Assembly (NCBI GenBank): GCA_011391635.1
Contig: JAABQD010000028.1
Location: forward strand, 1-40,387
From: Sulfurimonas sp.
Lineage (GTDB): Bacteria; Campylobacterota; Campylobacteria; Campylobacterales; Sulfurimonadaceae
Length of the DNA: 40,387 bases
Reading direction: 5' to 3'
Shown here: piece after piece, positions 34,569 to 40,387 of the stretch
Layout: the number at the start of each line of letters is the position of its first letter
Position numbering within the stretch: the stretch's first letter is position 1
Position numbers and translations under genes: made by a program
Notes under the pieces: model-generated
What the model was told of the DNA's origin: nothing
Databases searched by the model: none
The model's input: only the letters and a program-made list of their open reading frames with translations

Positions 34569-35735
34569 GTGTTTACGCTACTTTACTACACGCTAAGTGT
34601 TGGGCTATATATTGTAGCTCTTCCACTTTTGGTCTCTCTCTCTTTTAAACAAAAATATAGACAATCCATTCCTGCTCGTTTTTTTCTTTTTAAGAATCCA
34701 AGATTGAAACAAACAGATACAATCTGGTTTCATGTATGCTCTTTAGGCGAATCAAGAGCAATCAAACCGATTCTTGATTTGTTAGGTGAGAGAGAGGTAA
34801 GTATTACCACTATTACACATACGGGACATACAGAAGCTTTGAAATATAAAGCAGATGTTCGTTATTTACCGTATGAGATGTTTCTACCGTTTTGGATAAA
34901 GAAACAGAGTGTTCTTGTGATTTTGGAAGCAGAACTTTGGTATATGCTTATTGTTATAGCAGCTTTACGAGGAAGTAGAATCATACTTCTCAATGCTAGG
35001 ATTTCTGAGAAAAGTGCAAAAAGATATTTGCAATTTGCTTGGTTCTATCAAAAAATGTTACGGCATGTGGAAATAATTTATGCACAAAGCCAAGCGGATA
35101 AAAATCGCTTTTTGGCTTTAGGTGCCAAAAACATTCAAGTTGTTGGAAATATAAAATTAGCTACAAAAATTACTACAACAAAAGAGTATGAAAAGCCAAA
35201 ACAAGAGTGTATAGTTGCCGGAAGCACCCATGATGGTGAAGAGGATTGGATTTTAAAATCCTATGTAGAATATAAAAAAGCAGTCAATGCGAAGCTTTTT
35301 ATTGTTCCAAGACATCCAGAACGATTTGATGCGGTCTTTACATTGATGCAAACACATGCAACTAAAAATGGTCTGACACTCTCAAGATTGAGTGAAAATC
35401 AAAAGTTTGACTCAGACATGATTTTGGTGGATGCAATGGGTGAACTAAATAATATCTATGCAATAAGTGATATAGCTATTTTAGGTGGAGCATTTAAAGA
35501 GGATGTAGGTGGACACAACCCCCTTGAACCCGCTTTTTTTGGATGTAAAATTATTACAGGAAAACATTTCTTTCATCAAAAAGAGCTTTTTAAATATGTA
35601 CATCATGTCCAATATGTGGAACCTTATGAGATTCATAAAGCACTTTTGGCATGTGGAAGTTTGCCAAACTCTATGGTCGAAGAAAAAATAGATTTAGAAC
35701 CAATAGTAGAAAAAATATTAAAAATAGGAGCCTAA
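34569..35735 (+). CDS. waaA: 3-deoxy-D-manno-octulosonic-acid transferase
   Basis: A 388-residue inner-membrane enzyme that adds Kdo to lipid A precursor. It starts with GTG, followed by a membrane anchor (LLYYTLSVGLYIVALPLLVSL). Family motifs are IWFHVCSLGESRAIKPIL, the VILEAELWYMLI region with the catalytic Glu, GNIKLATK, VAGSTHDGEEDWIL, RHPERFD, and the late GGAFKEDVGGHNPLEPAFFGCKIITG. It fits one Kdo transfer domain pair of GT-B fold. A five-base hairpin (GGCTT/AAGCC) lies directly before the start. Two motif copies are inside (35062, 35648). Confidence 0.94.
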   Translation: MFTLLYYTLSVGLYIVALPLLVSLSFKQKYRQSIPARFFLFKNPRLKQTDTIWFHVCSLGESRAIKPILDLLGEREVSITTITHTGHTEALKYKADVRYLPYEMFLPFWIKKQSVLVILEAELWYMLIVIAALRGSRIILLNARISEKSAKRYLQFAWFYQKMLRHVEIIYAQSQADKNRFLALGAKNIQVVGNIKLATKITTTKEYEKPKQECIVAGSTHDGEEDWILKSYVEYKKAVNAKLFIVPRHPERFDAVFTLMQTHATKNGLTLSRLSENQKFDSDMILVDAMGELNNIYAISDIAILGGAFKEDVGGHNPLEPAFFGCKIITGKHFFHQKELFKYVHHVQYVEPYEIHKALLACGSLPNSMVEEKIDLEPIVEKILKIGA

Positions 35736-35737
35736 TA

Positions 35738-36472
35738 ATGGCAACAGATAAAGCGTATAAGCTTGTATCACTTCAAGAGGGAGTCTCAAATACTCAAGCA
35801 AAGTCTATGATTGATAGAGGTTTGGTATATGTTGGAAATAAAAAAGTAATGATAGCTCGTGGAGAGCTTGATGAGAAAACAATTTTTATTGTTCAAAAAG
35901 TTCAAAAAATTAAACCAATTTTTGAAAATGATGATTTGATTGTTTTAGATAAACCTGCATTTGTAAACTCAGATGAGATAGAAAGACAGTTCAAAGGTGC
36001 TCAACTTTTACATAGACTTGACCGTGAAACAAGCGGTGTTTTGATGCTTGTAAAAAATGAAGAGTTTCGAGAAAAAGCGATTGCAGAGTTTAAAAAAGAT
36101 AGAGTTTATAAAGAGTATATTGCTTGGGTTGAGGGAATTATCTCTGAGCCGATAGATATAGATAAGCCAATTCTCACACAAAAGAAAAATAATAAAGCGT
36201 ATTCGAATGTTTCTGCAAAAGGAAAACCAGCAAGAACAGAAGTTTTCCCTGATATCGTGAGTGCAAAAAAAACAAAAATTAAATGTATTATTCATAATGG
36301 AAGAACACACCAAATACGAACACATCTTCGTTATATTGATCACCCAATTGTTGGAGATGAGCAATACGGTGGAAGACGTGCAAAAAGAGTGATGCTTCAT
36401 GCACACAAAGTAAGACTTCTAGGTATGGAGTTTGTAGCCCCTGAACCTAAAGAGTTTGTGAACTTTGAATAG
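35738..36472 (+). CDS. RNA pseudouridine synthase, RluA family
   Basis: A 244-residue enzyme that isomerises uridines in rRNA (RluD/RluC-like). An N-terminal S4-type domain (YKLVSLQEGVSNTQAKSMIDRGLVYVGNKKV) precedes the catalytic domain. Catalytic Asp95 lies in LLHRLDRETSGVL; later motifs are KPARTEV, GRTHQIRTHLRYIDHPIVGDEQYGG and VMLHAHKVRL. The target uridine cannot be read. TAGGAG seven bases before ATG 35738 decides this start; an upstream GTG/ATG frame extension overlaps waaA and is unlikely. It is two bases after waaA. Confidence 0.92.
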   Translation: MATDKAYKLVSLQEGVSNTQAKSMIDRGLVYVGNKKVMIARGELDEKTIFIVQKVQKIKPIFENDDLIVLDKPAFVNSDEIERQFKGAQLLHRLDRETSGVLMLVKNEEFREKAIAEFKKDRVYKEYIAWVEGIISEPIDIDKPILTQKKNNKAYSNVSAKGKPARTEVFPDIVSAKKTKIKCIIHNGRTHQIRTHLRYIDHPIVGDEQYGGRRAKRVMLHAHKVRLLGMEFVAPEPKEFVNFE

Positions 36473-36502
36473 ACTAAAAGAAAAATAAAAGTAAGTTTTA
36501 GA

Positions 36503-36508
36503 TACAAT
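36503..36508 (+). promoter_or_regulatory. Possible -10 element of ffh
   Basis: TACAAT in TTTTAGATACAATTCGC, 54 bases before the ffh ATG in an 89-base spacer that is otherwise AT-rich. No clear -35 is seen, which is usual here. Confidence 0.45.
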
Positions 36509-36561
36509 TCGCAACTTTTTACACCCAAAACATTTTTGAAAATTTATAAATAGGAGAGGCT

Positions 36562-37908
36562 ATGTTCAATACTTTAACAGAATCATTTACAAGTGCAATT
36601 AAAAAAATTCGTTTTCATGATGATGACAAAGCCCTCTCCAAAGCCCTTAACGAGCTTAAAAAAAATCTTTTAAAAGCAGATGTAAACCATAAAGTTGTCA
36701 AAGATTTAATCGATAAAGTACAGCTAGAAACGAAAGCAAATGGCATCGGAAAAGATCAATTTTTGGATGCACTCAGAAAAGCACTTTATGAATTATTAGA
36801 AATAGGTGGTAATAGAGGTTTTATTTTCGCACCAAATCCTCCTACAGTTATTTTGATGACAGGTCTTCAAGGGTCTGGAAAAACAACTACCACGGGTAAG
36901 TTAGCACTTTATCTGAAAAATAAACAGAAAAAAGTTTTGATTATAGCAGCCGATTTACAGCGTTTGGCTGCAGTAGAGCAACTTCGTCAAATTACAGCAA
37001 AAATAGAAGTTGAACTTTTTGAAGAGACAAATGCAACAAATCCAGTTGATGTTGTTTCTGCTGGGCTTATAAAAGCTAGAAATGGAATTTACGATGTAGT
37101 TCTTATTGATACAGCTGGTCGTTTGGCAATAGATGATGCATTAATGGATGAGCTTCAAGCAGTTAAAAAAGTTGCGAATCCAAGTGAAATTTTTTATGTA
37201 GCAGACTCTATGACAGGTCAAGATGCTGTTAAAACTGCTACAACATTTAAAGAAAAAATTGGTATAGATGGCGTTATTTTAAGTAAATATGATGGTGATT
37301 CAAGGGGTGGTGTAGCTCTTGGTCTATCATCACAAGTGCAAGTGCCCCTTCGTTTTATCGGTGCGGGTGAGAAGATGGAAGACTTAGAAATTTTCTTGCC
37401 TGATCGTGTCGTAAATCGTTTGATGGGTTTTGGAGATATCGAAGGACTTGCTGAAAAAACAGCATCGATGATTGATGAAAAACAGGCGAAAAAACTTACC
37501 AAAAAAATTCAAAAAGGTGAATTTAATTTTAATGACTTTTTAGAGCAAATGGAAAGCATGAAAAAAATGGGAAGTATGAGTTCTTTACTTGGTATGATGC
37601 CAGGTATGGGCAATGTTTCTAAAGCAATTAAAGATTTTGATTTTGAAAATTCAAGTGAGTTGAAAAATATAAGAGCTATGGTTTCTTCCATGACTCCAAA
37701 AGAGCGAGAGAACCCTGATTTGTTAAATAACTCCCGTAAGCTTAGAATTGCAGCGGGTTGTGGGCTTGAACAAGTTGAAATTAATCGTATGATTAAGCAA
37801 TTTAAAAATGCAGGAAAAATGGCAAAAAGATTTTCAGGTAAGAGTGGAATGAAAGATTTGCAATCTATGATGGGGCAAATGGGTGGAGCTGGAGCTTTGA
37901 GAAGATAA
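36562..37908 (+). CDS. ffh: Signal recognition particle protein Ffh
   Basis: A 448-residue GTPase that binds signal sequences and SRP RNA for co-translational membrane targeting. The N domain (1-90) precedes the G domain with P-loop TGLQGSGKTTTTGKLA near 100-115, IAADLQRLAAVEQL, VLIDTAGRLAIDD and SKYDGDSRGG. The Met-rich M domain begins near 325 (FLEQMESMKKMGSMSSLLGMMPGMG) and binds RNA through SSMTPKERENPDLLNNSRKLRIAAGCG. Length is typical. The rpsP operon follows 118 bases later. Confidence 0.98.
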   Translation: MFNTLTESFTSAIKKIRFHDDDKALSKALNELKKNLLKADVNHKVVKDLIDKVQLETKANGIGKDQFLDALRKALYELLEIGGNRGFIFAPNPPTVILMTGLQGSGKTTTTGKLALYLKNKQKKVLIIAADLQRLAAVEQLRQITAKIEVELFEETNATNPVDVVSAGLIKARNGIYDVVLIDTAGRLAIDDALMDELQAVKKVANPSEIFYVADSMTGQDAVKTATTFKEKIGIDGVILSKYDGDSRGGVALGLSSQVQVPLRFIGAGEKMEDLEIFLPDRVVNRLMGFGDIEGLAEKTASMIDEKQAKKLTKKIQKGEFNFNDFLEQMESMKKMGSMSSLLGMMPGMGNVSKAIKDFDFENSSELKNIRAMVSSMTPKERENPDLLNNSRKLRIAAGCGLEQVEINRMIKQFKNAGKMAKRFSGKSGMKDLQSMMGQMGGAGALRR

Positions 37909-37910
37909 CT

Positions 37911-37922
37911 TGGCATGTGGAA
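37911..37922 (+). repeat. Motif copy just after ffh
   Basis: TTGGCATGTGGAAA starts within three bases of the ffh stop and precedes the two hairpins at 37926-37974. It is single, with no opposed partner. Confidence 0.9.
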
Positions 37923-37925
37923 AGT

Positions 37926-37974
37926 AAAATTATGAACTCGATGGAGTTTATAATTTTGCATTCAAAATGCAAAA
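37926..37974 (+). terminator. Two overlapping hairpins between ffh and rpsP
   Basis: Hairpin 1: 37926-37939 pairs with 37944-37957 over 14 positions (one GT pair) across a GATG loop, and ends in TTTT. Hairpin 2: TTTTGCATT (37954-37962) pairs perfectly with AATGCAAAA (37966-37974) across CAA. The TTTT at 37954-37957 belongs to both, so they exclude each other. Hairpin 1 resembles a terminator and hairpin 2 could interfere with it. This may set read-through from ffh into rpsP. Confidence 0.55.
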
Positions 37975-38026
37975 TTTAACATATTCAGCAAGTTGAAATA
38001 TAACTTGTGCAGAGAAGGACCAAAAC

Positions 38027-38257
38027 ATGGCAACAGTAATTCGCCTCACTAGAATGGGAAGAAAAAAGCAACCTTTTTACCGTATCGCGGTAACAGATAG
38101 TCGTAAAAGAAGAGATGGTGGATGGATAGAACTTATCGGTCACTATAATCCAATGGTAGCAGAAAAAACTATGGTAGTTGATGCTGAAAGATTAGATTAT
38201 TGGTTGAGCGTTGGTGCTAAAATGAGTGATCGCGTTAAAAAAATAACAGGTCGTTAA
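38027..38257 (+). CDS. rpsP: Ribosomal protein bS16
   Basis: A 76-residue small-subunit protein of normal length. It begins [42 protein letters not shown], the family signature, and ends with the [12 protein letters not shown] segment. GAAGGA lies eight bases upstream. It leads the rpsP-khpA-rimM-trmD-rplS cluster, whose order is conserved in many bacteria. Confidence 0.98.
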   Translation: MATVIRLTRMGRKKQPFYRIAVTDSRKRRDGGWIELIGHYNPMVAEKTMVVDAERLDYWLSVGAKMSDRVKKITGR

Positions 38258-38259
38258 TT

Positions 38260-38496
38260 ATGATAGCTGATTTTGTCGCACAATTTGCAAAACTTATAGT
38301 GTCACATCCGGATGATGTAAAAGTTGAAGTAAAAGAGAGCGATGAAATAACAGAAATAGTTCTCTATGCAAATCAAACTGATATCGGTAAATTGATTGGC
38401 AAAGAGGGCAAGATGATTGGTGCGATTAAAACAGTTATTTCAGGCTGTAAAGCTAAAGATGGTGTGAGCTACCGTATCAATGTCGAACCAGTTTAA
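38260..38496 (+). CDS. khpA: KH-domain RNA-binding protein KhpA
   Basis: A 78-residue single KH domain (YlqC family). The RNA-binding GxxG loop lies in GKLIGKEGKMIGAIKTVIS. The protein is common in the bS16-RimM cluster and is linked to RNA chaperoning, cell division and ribosome work in other bacteria. It begins two bases after rpsP, and its end overlaps rimM by 17 bases. Confidence 0.93.
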   Translation: MIADFVAQFAKLIVSHPDDVKVEVKESDEITEIVLYANQTDIGKLIGKEGKMIGAIKTVISGCKAKDGVSYRINVEPV

Positions 38497-39025
38497 TAGT
38501 AAGAATCTCATTCATATTGCTACAATCGGCAAAACAGTCGGTATAAAAGGTGATATGAAGTTTCATATTAAATCTGATTTTCCAGAGCAATTTAAAAGTG
38601 GTGCAACTTTTATAGTAAATAAAAAAAGCACTGTTACTTTGAGCGAAGTGAATCATGAAAGAGGTCTTATAAAAATTGCTGGCATCAATAGTGTAGAAGA
38701 TGCTAAAAAGTTTACAAATGCAGAACTTTACACTACATATGATGAAACAAGAGCGAATTGTCATTTGGAAGAAGGACAGTTTTTTTGGTTTGATATTATG
38801 GATTGTAAAATTTATGAAGATGATAAATTTTTAGGTATCGTAGCTGAGGTTGAAAGAATAAGTATAAGTGATTATTTGAGTGTTAAAACGAGCGATGACT
38901 TGGTTGAAGCAGGTTATGCGAAGAGTTTTTTAATCCCTTATCATCAACCATTTATCCTTGATACAAATATTGATAAAAAAATTATCACTGTGAGTGGTGC
39001 TATGGATATCTTAGTAGCCTCATAA
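38480..39025 (+). CDS. rimM: 16S rRNA processing protein RimM
   Basis: A 181-residue 30S assembly factor that binds uS19 and helps mature the 16S 3' domain. The N-terminal domain has [27 protein letters not shown], and the PRC-barrel follows with [39 protein letters not shown] and [23 protein letters not shown]. It starts inside khpA and ends one base into trmD (TAATG), so the three are coupled. Confidence 0.95.
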   Translation: MSNQFNSKNLIHIATIGKTVGIKGDMKFHIKSDFPEQFKSGATFIVNKKSTVTLSEVNHERGLIKIAGINSVEDAKKFTNAELYTTYDETRANCHLEEGQFFWFDIMDCKIYEDDKFLGIVAEVERISISDYLSVKTSDDLVEAGYAKSFLIPYHQPFILDTNIDKKIITVSGAMDILVAS

Positions 39026-39729
39026 TGAAATTTACTTTTGTCACTTTGTTCGCTAACCTTGTAGAAGGTTATTTTCAAGATTCGATTCTTAGTCGTGCGA
39101 TTGAGAAGGGTTTGATTTGTGTAGAGTATTTAAATCCAAGAGATTTTAGTAACTCTAAACATGCTAAAGTTGATGACACTGCCGTAGGTGGTGGAGCAGG
39201 CATGGTGATGAATCCTCAGCCTCTTTATGATGCTTTGAAATTTTTGAAACAAAGTGATAAAAATGTACATATTATTTTTTTAACTCCGGTAGCAAAACCT
39301 TTTAGGCAAAATGATGCAAAAAGGTTAGCAAACAAATCTCATATTGCTTTCGTGAGCGGGAGATATGAGGGGATTGATGAAAGAGTTGTTGAAGAATTTG
39401 CAGATGAAGTTTTTAGTATTGGTGATTATATATTAACAGGTGGCGAGTTAGCTTCCTTAGTCTTATGTGACGCAATAAGTAGAAATATTGAAGCAGTTCT
39501 AGGAAATAGTGAGTCTTTGGATGTGGAGAGTTTTGAAACACATTTATTAGAAGCACCCTCTTTTTCTAAACCACAAAACTATGAGCAAAAAAGTGTTCCA
39601 TCAGAATATTTAAAGGGAAACCATAGTAAAATTCGCTCACTAAAATTAGCTCTGTCCGAATGTAAGACTAAATTCTTCAGGCCAGAACAGCTTTTAAAGC
39701 ATAGAACAAGGAAATCTTATGAGAAATAA
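39025..39729 (+). CDS. trmD: tRNA (guanine-37-N1) methyltransferase
   Basis: A 234-residue knotted SPOUT methyltransferase that modifies G37 next to the anticodon and prevents frameshifts. Motifs are [35 protein letters not shown] (SAM site and knot) and [17 protein letters not shown]. The end is typical: [21 protein letters not shown] and [12 protein letters not shown]. It overlaps rplS by 11 bases. Confidence 0.97.
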   Translation: MKFTFVTLFANLVEGYFQDSILSRAIEKGLICVEYLNPRDFSNSKHAKVDDTAVGGGAGMVMNPQPLYDALKFLKQSDKNVHIIFLTPVAKPFRQNDAKRLANKSHIAFVSGRYEGIDERVVEEFADEVFSIGDYILTGGELASLVLCDAISRNIEAVLGNSESLDVESFETHLLEAPSFSKPQNYEQKSVPSEYLKGNHSKIRSLKLALSECKTKFFRPEQLLKHRTRKSYEK

Positions 39730-40078
39730 GTATATAGAAAACTTTGAAAAAGCACAAATTAGTGAGAAATCAATTCCAGATTTTCGTGCTGGTGATACTG
39801 TTCGTTTAGCAGTAACTATTAAAGAAGGTGACAAAACTCGTGTACAAAATTACGAGGGTGTTTGTATTGCAAAAAGAGGCCAAGGAACAGGTAAAACTAT
39901 TACAGTTCGTAAAATTGGTGCAAATGGTATTGGTATCGAAAGAATATTCCCAATTTATACAGATTCAATTAGCGAAATAGCAGTTATTCGTCGCGGTCGT
40001 GTACGTCGTGCTAAACTATTTTACCTTCGTGAACTTGCAGGTAAAAAAGCTCGTATTAAAGAACTTAGAAGAAAATAA
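39719..40078 (+). CDS. rplS: Ribosomal protein bL19
   Basis: A 119-residue large-subunit protein at the subunit interface. It has the family core [85 protein letters not shown] with its basic tail. It starts within the end of trmD. A hairpin overlaps the stop codon. Confidence 0.98.
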   Translation: MRNKYIENFEKAQISEKSIPDFRAGDTVRLAVTIKEGDKTRVQNYEGVCIAKRGQGTGKTITVRKIGANGIGIERIFPIYTDSISEIAVIRRGRVRRAKLFYLRELAGKKARIKELRRK

Positions 40079-40087
40079 TCTTCTAAG
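40064..40087 (+). terminator. Hairpin at the end of rplS
   Basis: CTTAGAAGA (40064-40072) pairs perfectly with TCTTCTAAG (40079-40087) across a six-base loop that holds the stop codon. No T run follows, so it is a weak terminator candidate or a 3' end protector. Confidence 0.4.
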
Positions 40088-40387
40088 TCTCGTCCACTCA
40101 TCCCCCATCTATCTATTCTGCATAAACTAAACTTTTAAATTTTAATATCTACAGTGCTCCTATTACATAAAAATGCAATTTTTGATTAAAATCGATTCCA
40201 AACTTTATATATTTGATTATTAAGATACTTTAACATACAGTATATAATGGTACTTTCCGAGCATGTGATTAATTGAATTTTAAATGTACCTATTGTGTAA
40301 AATTATCGAAAAAAAATCAGAAAGAGAAGAGTAATTAACAATTTTCGAAACTCTCTCAGCATTTAAGAAACTTCTAAGCGTACACTC
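40079..40387 (+). promoter_or_regulatory. Gene-free end of window with a promoter-like site
   Basis: 309 bases with no credible reading frame. A -35-like TTAAGA (40220-40225) and TATAAT (40243-40248) are 17 bases apart, which predicts a start near 40255 and a leader of at least 130 bases to the window edge. The base composition shifts after 40300. A long untranslated leader would fit an RNA gene such as an rRNA operon downstream, but the window ends before this can be seen. Confidence 0.5.

Larger units (their letters stand above)
472..37920. repeat. Dispersed uptake-sequence-like motif, 28 perfect cores
   Basis: Core GGCATGTGG on the plus strand at 472-480, 550-558, 5192-5200, 10915-10923, 11434-11442, 11668-11676, 16771-16779, 16953-16961, 23612-23620, 24722-24730, 26393-26401, 30713-30721, 35062-35070, 35648-35656 and 37912-37920. 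Core CCACATGCC on the plus strand at 5266-5274, 12452-12460, 13199-13207, 14318-14326, 16565-16573, 16823-16831, 16881-16889, 22272-22280, 23636-23644, 26026-26034, 26156-26164, 30444-30452 and 33511-33519. In GGCATGTGG orientation the base before the core is T in 26 of 28 and the base after is A in 27 of 28; the second flanking bases are mostly T and A. The entry spans the first to last copy and is not one continuous repeat. The role is inferred; DNA uptake is the leading idea. Confidence 0.9.

Noticed and set aside
5266..35656. The recurring PHAK and LACGS peptides as a shared protein motif
   Set aside because: They come from one DNA word read in different frames, and unrelated proteins with no common function carry them. 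The cause is at DNA level.
35651..35737. Upstream extension of the pseudouridine synthase into waaA
   Set aside because: The added 29 residues are very basic and unlike the family, and TAGGAG stands right before ATG 35738.
472..37920. The dispersed motif as a Chi- or KOPS-type polar replication/recombination signal
   Set aside because: Such signals are strongly skewed to one strand along a replichore. Here the copies are 15 to 13 between strands, so polarity is not supported in this window. A genome-wide count would settle it.
472..37920. The dispersed motif as transcription-factor sites or a mobile REP/MITE element
   Set aside because: Most copies lie inside genes far from starts, which is unlike operators. 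The unit is only 9-13 bases with unrelated flanks beyond that, which is unlike REP or MITE elements.
1..40387. CRISPR arrays, insertion sequences, prophage or toxin-antitoxin genes
   Set aside because: I saw no regularly spaced repeats, transposase, phage or toxin-antitoxin motifs; the gene content is core housekeeping.

Overview
The window is a gene-dense stretch of AT-rich bacterial chromosome (GC roughly 35-37% by eye, about 95% coding) from a free-living Campylobacterota, most like Sulfurimonas or a close relative. I place it by gene content and order, not by a search: fliW / bamD-like / lon; helicase-truB-csrA-ispE-smpB; nif3-like / flgZ (HP0958-like) / waaA / RNA pseudouridine synthase; ffh-rpsP-khpA-rimM-trmD-rplS; an unlinked atpE encoding a signal peptide; and a 6S-type RNA just upstream of purD. 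These arrangements are familiar from Helicobacter, Campylobacter and Sulfurimonas.

Layout. 1-425: start of a secreted protein that leaves the window. 563-943: fliW, divergent from bamD-lon (1065-4237). 4238-9592 (minus): a four-gene phosphorelay operon (PAS protein, Hpt scaffold, hybrid histidine kinase, single-domain receiver). 9670-11906 (minus): uvrC and a DUF721/DciA-like gene. 11871-14852: a very small LptM-like lipoprotein gene, nadB and nhaD. 14956-17161: guaA and hemD. 17202-17403: putative 6S RNA. 17468-23601: purD, RDD protein, lptD, pnp. 23800-24248: atpE and tRNA-Leu(GAG). 24262-27062: small hypothetical gene, low-molecular-weight phosphatase, cysK, class IV aminotransferase and an SspB-like gene. 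27080-27982 (minus): a LysR regulator. 28120-36472: a long run of close or overlapping genes from a UvrD/Rep helicase to an RNA pseudouridine synthase. 36562-40078: ffh and the rpsP-rplS translation genes. The last 309 bases hold no gene but carry a promoter-like sequence.

Main discovery candidate. A non-palindromic motif, consensus TTGGCATGTGGAA (reverse complement TTCCACATGCC AA), is scattered through the window. The 9-base core GGCATGTGG/CCACATGCC occurs 28 times without mismatch, where well under one copy is expected by chance. Copies lie on both strands in near equal numbers (15/13). Inside genes they are read in all six possible frames (PHAK, HMP, STCQ, HVE, LACG, GMW), so selection or drive acts on the DNA, not the protein. 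Five copies sit in hemD, and two sites are inverted pairs just after genes. Density, orientation and placement match the DNA uptake sequences of Neisseriaceae and Pasteurellaceae. I know of no such system described in this phylum, so a DNA-uptake-sequence-like dialect is the leading hypothesis.

Other themes. FliW, CsrA and FlgZ, three proteins tied to post-transcriptional control of flagellin or flagellar genes, all occur here. BamD, LptD, WaaA and the LptM-like lipoprotein serve outer-membrane assembly. Lon, SmpB and an SspB-like protein suggest protein quality control.
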